In this document: one piece after another, positions 1 to 7,300 of the stretch
How the letters are laid out: the number at the start of each line of letters is the position of its first letter
Position numbering within the stretch: the stretch's first letter is position 1
Virus record (IMG/VR): IMGVR_UViG_3300044633_000266
Coordinates: 1-28,970 of that record
Source of the DNA: a virus
DNA: 28,970 bases
Direction: 5' to 3' (one strand)
Program-made: the position numbers and the translations under genes
The notes under the pieces: generated by a model
Told to the model about the DNA's origin: nothing
Seen by the model: only the letters and a program-made list of their open reading frames with translations
Database searches by the model: none

Positions 1-1
1 C

Positions 2-148
2 ATGTGTGAGTTCGCCCTGCGCGACTGTCACGAGGCTCTTGCCATCAACAAGGACATGGCGACAGATCACCCCTACTACATCAAGCTGTGGGCAGAGATC
101 GACGCCATCCGTGAACGTCAACTCAAAATCTCGAAGGTGGCAGCATGA
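2..148 (+). CDS. Hypothetical protein, possibly 5'-truncated
   Basis: A 48-codon open frame begins with ATG at the second base and ends in TGA at 146-148. The peptide is acidic and Cys/His-containing at its start (MCEFALRDCHEALAI) and ends in a basic helix-like stretch. Because only one base precedes the ATG, I cannot tell whether this Met is the true start or an internal residue of a longer gene. It is supported mainly by the 4-nt ATGA overlap with the next gene, which continues along this operon. No family is recognised. Confidence 0.5.
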   Translation: MCEFALRDCHEALAINKDMATDHPYYIKLWAEIDAIRERQLKISKVAA

Positions 149-300
149 AGACCCACATCTACACCTACATTGCCATCGTCATCTGGGCTGTGGCTTCTGT
201 ACTGGTGCTGCTGTACGCACCGAGGACGAACAACCCAACAGACTGCCAAGAGTTGGCGCAACCAGAGCAGGACGACTGCAAAGCAAGGAGAAGGTTATGA
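145..300 (+). CDS. Small single-helix membrane protein
   Basis: This 51-aa protein has a short N-terminus (MKTHIYTY) and one hydrophobic segment at about residues 6-25 (IYTYIAIVIWAVASVLVLLY). A polar tail follows with two Cys (positions 34 and 45) and a basic end. The layout suggests an inner-membrane protein with a cytoplasmic N-terminus, or a lipid-free signal-anchor protein. It starts inside the stop of the upstream gene (ATGA) and its own stop overlaps the next start, so it is probably translated by coupling. Such miniature membrane proteins are common in phage early or accessory clusters, and the function is unknown. Confidence 0.6.
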   Translation: MKTHIYTYIAIVIWAVASVLVLLYAPRTNNPTDCQELAQPEQDDCKARRRL

Positions 301-740
301 CACCAGAACAAACACTCGACTGGCTGGCCGAGCAACACAAGAGCCAGTGCAATGAGAGCCGTCCTGTTCAGGAGTGGATTCGCAGCATGAAGTCGATGCT
401 GCCAGCACCTGTGCAGGAGCCTGAGTCGTTTGAGCAATGGAATGCCAAACAGCATGGCGACCCGGAAGAAATCGGGTTCCTGCAAGCCTTGCGAATTGCA
501 TATTGCTCTGGGCAAGACAGTGTGACCAAAGCCACATCACCCGCAGCACAGCCTGCACCGCCTGAATGCCAGACAGAAGCCGAGAAGACTGCGTTTGCTT
601 TTGGTTGGTGGAAGGCGCTGGAGTCTGTGCGACAGCCAGCAGTCCCCGATGCCTTTGGAACGCGAGAGGGTGAGCATCCCCAATATGTGCAAGGCTGGAA
701 CGATTGCAGAGCAGAGATGCTGGGAGGGGTGAAGCCATGA
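297..740 (+). CDS. Hypothetical phage protein
   Basis: A 147-aa protein starts at ATG 297, chosen because a clear AGGAG lies at 286-290 and the start overlaps the previous stop by 4 nt. The open frame extends upstream to position 6, but that part overlaps two other genes. The N-terminus reads MTPEQTLDWLAEQ, and the C-terminal half holds a phrase EKTAFAFGWWKALESVRQP followed by a Trp-containing acidic end. It is soluble, with no Cys pattern or transmembrane helix apparent. No family is recognised; it is one of a run of small coupled genes upstream of the terminases. Confidence 0.65.
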   Translation: MTPEQTLDWLAEQHKSQCNESRPVQEWIRSMKSMLPAPVQEPESFEQWNAKQHGDPEEIGFLQALRIAYCSGQDSVTKATSPAAQPAPPECQTEAEKTAFAFGWWKALESVRQPAVPDAFGTREGEHPQYVQGWNDCRAEMLGGVKP

Positions 741-892
741 CCTGTGAGCACCAATGGCGGCGCGTCCTTAGCTTCATTTGCCCACGCGAACAGCAGCGGC
801 GCTATGAGTGTCAAACTTGCGGTTTGCGGATTGTATGTTTTGAAGGGCCGATAAAAGCCATCGAAGCCAAACTTAAGGAGAAGAACACATGA
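737..892 (+). CDS. Small zinc-ribbon-like protein
   Basis: This 51-aa protein (start MTCEHQW) has paired metal-ligand candidates: Cys3/His5 near the N-terminus and Cys25/Cys28 in ECQTCG, with Cys15 between them. That spacing fits a minimal zinc ribbon. The C-terminal helix is basic (KAIEAKLKEKN). The start at 737 overlaps the upstream stop by 4 nt; a start in the same frame at 704 would lie inside the previous gene and is less likely. A nucleic-acid or protein-binding adaptor role is an inference from the fold type only. Confidence 0.6.
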   Translation: MTCEHQWRRVLSFICPREQQRRYECQTCGLRIVCFEGPIKAIEAKLKEKNT

Positions 893-1107
893 GAGACACG
901 ATAGACATGGCCCGTGAGGCAAACATTGTTCCGTACATTGTTGGTCCGACCAATGCGGAATATCTTGAACGCCTCAAAGCCTTTGAAGCCCTTGTTCGTG
1001 CTGATGAGCGTGAGGCGTGTGCAAAGGTGTGCGAGGACGTCAGTGAGCAATTTCACGCTCACGCGATGGACTGCGCTGCGGCCATTCGAGCAAGGGGGAA
1101 CACATGA
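889..1107 (+). CDS. Hypothetical protein with RADEREACAKVCE motif
   Basis: This 72-aa protein overlaps its upstream neighbour by 4 nt and has a good ribosome site (AAGGAG at 875-880). Its centre contains the phrase VRADEREACAKVCEDV. From memory, similar phrases recur in many small phage and prophage proteins of unknown function. The C-terminus is Ala-rich with a second Cys (MDCAAAIRA). It is probably helical and soluble. A second in-frame ATG at 907 is possible but less well placed. The function is unknown. Confidence 0.65.
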   Translation: MRDTIDMAREANIVPYIVGPTNAEYLERLKAFEALVRADEREACAKVCEDVSEQFHAHAMDCAAAIRARGNT

Positions 1108-1202
1108 CCATCTGGCCCTTCCCTCAATTTCCGCTGCCTGATCCCAAAGACAATAGACCACCAAAATTCAACCCTGAAAACTACGAGGACTCACCATGGT
1201 GA
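1104..1202 (+). CDS. Very small Pro-rich ORF (32 aa)
   Basis: A 32-codon frame begins MTIWPFPQFPLPDPK and ends in TGA at 1200-1202. It starts with a 4-nt overlap to the upstream gene, and AAGGGGG at 1092-1098 could serve as a ribosome site. Its end overlaps the next start at 1196 by 7 nt, so it fills an otherwise non-coding gap in a chain of overlapping genes. The composition (Pro, aromatic and Asn-rich) does not look like random translation, but the frame is so short that it may only mediate translational coupling. Confidence 0.45.
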   Translation: MTIWPFPQFPLPDPKDNRPPKFNPENYEDSPW

Positions 1203-1477
1203 CCGCAAAGAAGACCCCAGCCAAGAAAACACCCGCCAAAAAGGTAGCTGCCAAGCAGGCACCCGCCAAGAAAGCCGTCAAACAGGCCAAGGAAGCCCCA
1301 AAAGCCAACGAGCCTACCTTCTCCATGCCCCAAGAGGTTAAAGACTGGATAGAGCGTGCAAATTCCATGATCCAGCACCTGCGTGGCAAGGTCGAGCAAC
1401 TGGAGGAGGAAAACAAGAACCTCAAGAGCTATCGCAAATTCGCAGAACAGAAAATCTTAGGAGCCAGCTATGAGTGA
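1196..1477 (+). CDS. Histone-H1-tail-like Lys/Ala/Pro protein with coiled coil
   Basis: This 93-aa protein has two halves. Residues 1-40 are almost only Lys, Ala, Pro, Thr and Val, with repeats of the type KKTPAKK and APAKKA, resembling the DNA-binding tails of H1-like bacterial proteins. Residues 45-90 form a predicted amphipathic helix with a Leu heptad (IQHLRGKVEQLEEENKNL) that looks like a coiled coil. Together these suggest an oligomeric protein that binds DNA or RNA through flexible basic arms. It overlaps its neighbours by 7 and 8 nt. Alternatives are a transcription-affecting or genome-condensing protein, or a basic internal head protein. The binding role is inference; the sequence layout is clear. 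Confidence 0.7.
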   Translation: MVTAKKTPAKKTPAKKVAAKQAPAKKAVKQAKEAPKANEPTFSMPQEVKDWIERANSMIQHLRGKVEQLEEENKNLKSYRKFAEQKILGASYE

Positions 1478-1739
1478 AGGACCAGAGTGCCAGCAAAAGT
1501 ACAGCATGCCCACCAAGGGCCAGCTGACAATGGCCGCGCCCAAGGCAAACCACAACATCACCTTCATGAACGCCGAAGGGTACGAGGTGGGCACCATGGA
1601 CTTCAATGGACCCGGTTTGTCCTTTGAGGGTGTGGCCGACGAGAGCGCCATCGTGTTCATGGACTGGGTCGCAAAGAAGTTCAGCGCGAGACTCCAAGAG
1701 GAGTACGACCGTGGCTTCAAGGACGGGAAGGCCAAATGA
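1470..1739 (+). CDS. Hypothetical protein
   Basis: An 89-aa soluble protein. The middle (NHNITFMNAEGYEVGTMDFNGPGLSFEG) looks like a short beta-sheet unit, and the C-terminus is helical and ends in EEYDRGFKDGKAK. It starts 8 nt inside the upstream gene and its stop overlaps the next start by 4 nt. No family is recognised, and nothing points to catalysis. Confidence 0.6.
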   Translation: MSEGPECQQKYSMPTKGQLTMAAPKANHNITFMNAEGYEVGTMDFNGPGLSFEGVADESAIVFMDWVAKKFSARLQEEYDRGFKDGKAK

Positions 1740-1975
1740 AGCGCTTCCTGATCTGCGCAGGAGACCACAGACAGGCAGACACTCTGGCATGGACCATGAA
1801 GATGGCAAAGTCAGAGTGGTCCTACGTCGACGGCTCAGACAGACTGCTTGGCATGCGAGGCATGACTTTGCTCATGTGGGGAACATGGGAAGCCCGAAAG
1901 GATATGCCGGAAATCCTTATGACGGCCAAAGCCATGGAAATGACGGTCTTGTACGTCGACGACCGTAGAAGGTAA
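1736..1975 (+). CDS. Hypothetical protein, last of the small coupled genes
   Basis: A 79-aa protein beginning MKRFLICAGDHRQADTLA and ending in a strongly basic DDRRR tail. The alternating hydrophobic strand/helix pattern (FLICAG, MTLLMWG, MTVLYVDD) suggests a small alpha/beta fold, but I see no nucleotide-binding motif. It overlaps the previous stop by 4 nt and ends 46 nt before the terminase small subunit, where the first real gap in the cluster occurs. The function is unknown. Confidence 0.6.
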   Translation: MKRFLICAGDHRQADTLAWTMKMAKSEWSYVDGSDRLLGMRGMTLLMWGTWEARKDMPEILMTAKAMEMTVLYVDDRRR

Positions 1976-2021
1976 ACTTCCAGTTATGCGCTGAAACCAT
2001 TGCGCGACAAAGGACTGGAAT

Positions 2022-2561
2022 ATGACCGAGAAGAAAAAGCCCGTGGCCGGGGAAAAGCAGGCCGCGCCAAAGAAGCCAACAGGACGACCCTCCACCTACA
2101 ACCCTGACATTGCACGCCAGATGTGTGAGCAACTCAGTGAGGGGATACCACTGAGGGAGATATGCAGACAGGAGGGGTTCCCCATGTGGAGGACGGTGTA
2201 CCTGTGGATGGCGAAAGACCCCGACCTAAATACAGCCATCGCACGCGCCCGTGACGTGGGATATGACGCCATGGCCGAGGAATGCCTCGACATCGCCGAC
2301 AACGCTGCCAATGACTGGATGGAACGGCTGGACGCCGAGGGCGTGCCTGTGGGCTGGCAAGTCAACGGGGACAGCATCCAGCGCTCCAAGCTGCGGATCG
2401 AGACCCGACTGAAGCTGCTGGCGAAGTTCAACCCAAAGCGCTACGGTGACAAGATCGTCCACGCCGGGGATGACGTGAACCCGGTGGTGATCGAGAACAA
2501 CCACAACGTCTTCGGGGAGCTGCTCAAGAACCTGAAGATGAAAAGGCAGGCCGAGCAGTGA
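2022..2561 (+). CDS. terS: Terminase small subunit
   Basis: A 179-aa protein with the usual features of one phage small-terminase type. It has a basic disordered start, then GRPSTYNPDIA at about residues 26-36, leading into a helix-turn-helix (about 37-70, PLREICRQEGFPMWRTVYLWM). A central helical oligomerisation region follows, and it ends in RLKLLAKFNPKRYGDKI and a polar tail. Small terminases recognise the packaging site on concatemeric DNA and form a ring that regulates the large subunit. The immediate downstream neighbour is terL, which supports the call. An AAAGGAC ribosome site lies at 2009-2015. The gene ends at 2561, directly against a 17-bp palindrome. Confidence 0.85.
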   Translation: MTEKKKPVAGEKQAAPKKPTGRPSTYNPDIARQMCEQLSEGIPLREICRQEGFPMWRTVYLWMAKDPDLNTAIARARDVGYDAMAEECLDIADNAANDWMERLDAEGVPVGWQVNGDSIQRSKLRIETRLKLLAKFNPKRYGDKIVHAGDDVNPVVIENNHNVFGELLKNLKMKRQAEQ

Positions 2562-2562
2562 A

Positions 2563-2579
2563 TACTAGTCGGACTAGTA
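2563..2579. repeat. Dispersed palindrome, copy 1 (between terS and terL)
   Basis: The sequence is TACTAGTCGGACTAGTA, a perfect inverted repeat around a single central G. With its flanks, 22 bases (2561-2582) are identical to copy 4 at 12114-12135. It fills the whole gap between the terS stop and the terL ATG, and leaves terL with no recognisable ribosome site immediately upstream. Confidence 0.9.
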
Positions 2580-2580
2580 A

Positions 2581-4014
2581 ATGAGCGTCGCCCTCGACAT
2601 CCTGCTGGACGAAGAGACCCAGAAGGAATACAGCGCCCTGAGCGCCTACCAGCAGGCGGCGTTCAACTGGCAGTTCAAGTGGCTCAACGAGCAGGCGCTG
2701 AAGCACCAGATCGAGCCTGCCGGGGATTGGTGGAACATCTGGCTGCTGCTGGCTGGCCGTGGGGCTGGAAAGACCCGTGCGGCTGCCGAGACGCTGGCTG
2801 GCTGGGCCATGGAGGAGCCGAACACCCGCTGGCTGGTGTCCGCCCCCACGTCCGGCGACTTGAAAAGCACCTGCTTCGAGGGCGAGTCAGGCCTGCTGAA
2901 GGTCATCCCACCCCTGCTGATCGCCAAGTACAACTCGAGCCTGCACGAGATCACACTGGTCAACGGCAGCCTGATCAAGGGCATCCCGGCGTCCGAGCCT
3001 GAGCGCTTCCGGGGTCCGCAGTTTCACGGGGGCTGGCTGGACGAGTTGGCCGCATGGGAGTACCTGCGCGAGAGCTGGGACATGATTATGTTCGGCATCC
3101 GTCTGGGCACCCGCACCAAGCTAATCTGCTCGACCACACCCAAGCCCAAGGACGTGGTGATGGAGCTGATCGAGCGTGAGGGTGACGACGTGGTGATCAC
3201 CCGGGCCAGCACGTACAGCAACATCAAGAACCTCGCGCCGTCCTTCCAGAAGCAGATTCTCCAGTACGAGGGCACCAACCTCGGGCGGCAGGAGATTCAT
3301 GCTGAGATCATCGACCCGGAGGAGGGCGGCATCGTCAAGCGCGACTGGTTCCGCCTCTGGCCTGCCAACAAGCCCTTCCCCAAGCTCGAGTTCATCATCC
3401 AGTCCTACGACTGCGCAACCAGCGACAAGACCATCAACGACCCCACCGGCAGCATCACGTTCGGCGTGTTCAAGCCCATGGACGGCGGCATGTGCGTGAT
3501 GATCCTCGACTGCTGGCAAGAGCACCTGCAGTACCCGGACCTGCGCCCCAAGGTGATCGACGAGTTCGAGACGGTCTACGGTGAGGGCCGGGACAAGAAG
3601 CTGGTGGACGTGGTGCTGGTCGAGGACAAGTCGGCTGGCATCTCCCTTATCCAAGACTTACAGCGTGCCCACCTGCCGGTGATCGCCTACAACCCGGGCC
3701 GAGCAGACAAGGTGCAGCGCCTGTCCATCGTGGCGAACATCATCAAGGCTGGCCGTGTCTGGGTGCCTGAGTCGTCCGTGCGCAAGGGATACGTCAGGGA
3801 CTGGGCCGAGGGCATGGTCTCGCAGATATGCAGCTTCCCCGAGGGTACGGTGCACGACGAGTTCGTTGACTGCATCAGCCAAGGCCTGCGGTACCTGCGT
3901 GACGCTGGCTGGATCAGCATCGACGCACCGCCACGCGAGGACATCGAGCAAGAAGACATCACGGATGCCGAGATATTCAACATGAAGGGACGGGCCAACC
4001 CGTATGGCGCGTGA
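2581..4014 (+). CDS. terL: Terminase large subunit (packaging ATPase and nuclease)
   Basis: This 477-aa protein is a standard-length large terminase. The ATPase domain has Walker A GRGAGKT at residues 59-65, Walker B around LDE 153-155 (GGWLDELAAW), and a coupling-like TTPKPKD motif soon after. The RNase H-like nuclease domain has acidic residues at the expected spots: D277 (YDCATSDK), E348/D349 (VEDKSAG) and D426/D430 (HDEFVDC). It pumps DNA through the portal into the prohead and cuts the concatemer. The start at 2581 directly follows a palindromic repeat, with no Shine-Dalgarno in the usual window. Translation may rely on the AGG-rich end of terS (2541-2550) or on coupling. Two more repeat copies follow the stop. 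Confidence 0.95.
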   Translation: MSVALDILLDEETQKEYSALSAYQQAAFNWQFKWLNEQALKHQIEPAGDWWNIWLLLAGRGAGKTRAAAETLAGWAMEEPNTRWLVSAPTSGDLKSTCFEGESGLLKVIPPLLIAKYNSSLHEITLVNGSLIKGIPASEPERFRGPQFHGGWLDELAAWEYLRESWDMIMFGIRLGTRTKLICSTTPKPKDVVMELIEREGDDVVITRASTYSNIKNLAPSFQKQILQYEGTNLGRQEIHAEIIDPEEGGIVKRDWFRLWPANKPFPKLEFIIQSYDCATSDKTINDPTGSITFGVFKPMDGGMCVMILDCWQEHLQYPDLRPKVIDEFETVYGEGRDKKLVDVVLVEDKSAGISLIQDLQRAHLPVIAYNPGRADKVQRLSIVANIIKAGRVWVPESSVRKGYVRDWAEGMVSQICSFPEGTVHDEFVDCISQGLRYLRDAGWISIDAPPREDIEQEDITDAEIFNMKGRANPYGA

Positions 4015-4031
4015 TGCTAGTCAGACTAGTA
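4015..4031. repeat. Dispersed palindrome, copy 2 (after terL)
   Basis: The sequence TGCTAGTCAGACTAGTA abuts the terL stop. The inner 13 bases (4017-4029, CTAGTC-A-GACTAG) are perfectly palindromic, and one outer A is changed to G. The 17-mer is identical to copy 5 at 21312-21328. Confidence 0.88.
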
Positions 4032-4042
4032 AGTAGAAACCC

Positions 4043-4061
4043 GTACTAGTCAGACTAGTAC
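4043..4061. repeat. Dispersed palindrome, copy 3 (after terL)
   Basis: The sequence GTACTAGTCAGACTAGTAC is the longest perfect copy, with 9-base arms around a central A. It lies 29 bases after copy 2 in the gap between terL and the next gene, just upstream of that gene's ribosome site (GGAG at 4067-4070). Confidence 0.9.
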
Positions 4062-4076
4062 ACACTGGAGTGAAAG

Positions 4077-4295
4077 ATGGAACATGATCAGTATGTCGAA
4101 ATCAGAGTCGGTGAGAACTACGAGCGCATCATCCAGTCAGACGGCGTGCGGACCACTGTGTGCCTCAACCGGTTTGAAATCATCGCCCAGCCCAACTGCG
4201 AAGTGTGGGAGCAGCATGCTGTCCAGCACCTGCGAGAGTGGATCAGGACTCGCAAAGAAAAGGAGCTGCAGGCTGCTGGGGGTGTGCCAAGGTGA
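4077..4295 (+). CDS. Hypothetical protein between terL and the polyvalent gene
   Basis: A 72-aa protein with a plausible ribosome site (GGAG at 4067-4070). The first half looks like beta strands (YVEIRVGENYERIIQSDGVRTTVCL), and the second is a charged helix with WEQHAVQHLREWIRTRKEKEL. No family is recognised. It follows a pair of palindromic repeats and precedes a 51-base gap before the giant gene. It may be a small accessory factor of packaging or of the polyvalent protein, but nothing in the sequence shows this. Confidence 0.65.
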   Translation: MEHDQYVEIRVGENYERIIQSDGVRTTVCLNRFEIIAQPNCEVWEQHAVQHLREWIRTRKEKELQAAGGVPR

Positions 4296-4346
4296 TGGCC
4301 GCTGTACCGATTGCCCTTCAGTGCCACCCACGGGCATAATTCGGTC

Positions 4347-7300
4347 ATGAAGCCAACACAACCCACCGCCGAGCAGATGCTCGAAGAATTGCGCAACAAG
4401 GCCGTCGGCCCCAAGGAGTCATTCGACCCCATCGGCACGGCCAAGCGCAACCTGACCGGCATGTACGAGACGGCCAAGCGCATTCCCGGCAACATCCAGC
4501 GCATGGTGCAAGACCCGGTGGCCTATGCCAAGAGCATCCCCCCGGTGACCGGCGACCAGATCATGAACGCATTCGGTCCGGGCAACGTAGGCATGGCTGG
4601 CATCATGATCGGCCCCAAGGCCAAGACGTGGGACGTGGAAAGGGCATACAAGGCTGTGCAGATGGAGCACGCTGGCGCAAAGCCCGAGGAAATCTGGGCA
4701 GCGACTGGCACCTATCGTGGCCCTGAGGGCAAGTGGCGTCAGGAGATTGACGACAGCAAGGCTGTGCACCGCATGCCCTACGAAATCAAGCAGAAGGCGG
4801 CGCAGCTGGCAGAGCAGCAGGCCATGCTCAAAGCTGTGGTCAGAGAATCGCTGGCCCACGGCAAAGAGGTGGTGTCGGACCTATTCCCCAAAGAGGCCAC
4901 AGCCGCACGCAGGGACGTCAGGCAGCATGTCTCCAACATCGACGAGGAGCTGGGCGGCAACTATGGGCTGGGTCAAGACCCACGCCTGCGCGGCAACCTC
5001 ATGAAATACGGCTATGAGCACCCAGAGCTGTACGCAGCCTATCCCGAGCTGGAGAGGCATGTCTTTCGTCAAGGTGACAAAGGTGGCCCCGGCGTGCTGG
5101 GATCGCAAGAAGGCGTAGGCATTGACCTGTACTTGGAAGGCCTCGCGCAGAAGAACCCCGGCAGCACCGTGGCGCATGAGCTGCAGCACGCCATCCAGCA
5201 GATCGAGGGCACGCCCCGTGGCGGCAACACCTATGAGTTTGCTGTGACGAAGGCGCAAGCCGAAAACATGCTCAAGGGGCACAACGACGCCCTGTCTTAC
5301 ACGGCAAACCGCATTGATGAAGCGACCGACCCAGCAATCAAAGCGGACTTGCGCAAAGTCTATGACGAGTTGCTGCAAAAAAGAGAGGCCATTTCGCCAT
5401 ATGTCTCAATCGACCCATACCAAGAGTATCGAAAGCTGGGCGGAGAGGCGGAGTCACGGGCGGTGCAAGAGCGCCTGAACATGACGCCAGAGGAGCGTGC
5501 AGCCAAGTTCCCGCTAAGCTCATACGACGTGGACCCAACACAGCTGCGACTGCTGGACCAAGGGGAGCGGCTTGACATCAACAAAGCGGAAGGCGGCGCA
5601 GTGAACACACCAAGCATGGCCCAGATGAAGCTTGCACTCAACAAGCAGGGCATGTACTCACCGCTGGAGAAGGCTGCCATGGCTGTGCCACGCACCAAGG
5701 GCACGCCTGCCGAGTTCATGGCCGAGGCCAGCAAGCAGCCCGGGTTCCGCAAAGAGGAAGTGGCCGACCGCAAGATTGGCCTGCCTGAGCAGAAGATGAC
5801 CAAGGACGAGTTCCTGACTCACCTCAAGGGCCACGCATCGCCCAAGCTGATCGAGAAGGTCATTGGTGGCGACGACGAAGAGAACGAAGAGAACGGCTAC
5901 ACCCAGTACGAAGAGTACAAGCTGCCCGGTGGCACCAACTACCGTGAGGTGCTGCTGAAGACGCCATCGTTCCCCGAGAGCAAGGTCAGGCAGATCATGG
6001 AGTTGGAGTCCAACATCCGGCGCATGGACCCAGCGGACTATCCCGATGGCTACGTGCAGAACATGATCAATGGCGTGGCAAAGCTCAAGGCCGAGAAAGC
6101 TGCCATGGGCGACAACTACCAGTCAAGCCACTGGAGCGATGACCCCAACGTGCTGGCCCACATGCGCCTGAGTGACCGCTTCACACCCGGCAAGTACGGC
6201 GAGTTCATTGTGCAAACGACGAACAAGGGAAAGCCCAAAACATTGCTGTCCACTGGCACCAAGGGAACTCTTGAGCAGGCCGAGGCGTTTGCTCAGAAGA
6301 TGCGCGACCAAGGCCAAGAGGTCATGGTCAACCAAGTCGGTCCCGGCGTAGATGGCAAGAAGCTGCTGCACGTTGAAGAGATTCAATCGGACTGGCACCA
6401 GCAGGGTCGCAAAGAAGGTTACAAGGACTCGGCAAAGGCGGAGCAACACAAGGCACTTGAAGACCGCATTCAGAAGTTGCGCGACGACTTTGCAAATGAT
6501 CGTGCGCCAGAAAATCAGATCAGAGCAGAAATGATCAGCCTACGCCGACAGCAGGAAGCATTGGGCAACACTGACAACCGCATGGCCGTGCCTGACGCCC
6601 CGTTCAAGAAGTCGTGGCACGAGATGGCGATGAAGCACATCCTGAGCCACGCAGCCAAAAACGGATATGACGGCGTGGTGATCACCCCCGGGCAAGAGCA
6701 GGCGGACCGGTACGACCTGAGCAGGCACATTGACCGCATCGACTACAGCCAAAACGAAAACGGCACGATCAACTTCTCTGGCGTGAAAAACGGCAAAGAG
6801 GTGATGTCGCAGGAAAACATGCAGCCTGACGCCCTGCACCAGATGGTGGGCAAAGACCTTGCCGCCAAGATGATCAATGACGAGGGCAGTGCCCTTGCGC
6901 AACCAGCGGACCGATGGGAACCCGAAGACTCGGCTGCACCCGCATTCAAGTCCCTGTCCGGTGTCGATCTAAAGATTGGCGGCGAAGGCATGAAGGGCTT
7001 CTACGACAAGATCGTGCCCGACTACCTGAACAAGCTTGGCAAGCCCCATGGCGCTCAGGTCACCAAGATGGAAATCAAAACACCGAAGGCCGACCAGCCA
7101 GCATCAGGGGGCGAGATGGCCGAGGCTTTGAAGATGCCATGGGAAGAGTTCGCATCGCACCCTGACCGTCCACAATTGGAGAAGAAGTTCTGGGATATGC
7201 AGAGGAATGCGACCACGCCATTGCACTACTTCCCCATCACCGACAGCCTGCGCCAGCAGATCAAGAACGAAGGCCTCCCCCAATACCAAATGGGTGGCAT

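Noticed and set aside
6-296. Upstream extension of the frame that starts at 297
   Set aside because: This part overlaps two other genes and is Arg/Ser/Thr-rich junk; ATG 297 has an AGGAG.
4015-4061. Palindromes as rho-independent terminators of terL
   Set aside because: Stems are AT/GC-mixed with a one-base spacer and no U-tract, and identical copies lie inside coding genes.
4311-4346. Upstream TTG extension of the polyvalent gene
   Set aside because: TTG with no ribosome site; ATG 4347 gives a natural start. The true start remains uncertain, as neither has a clear Shine-Dalgarno.
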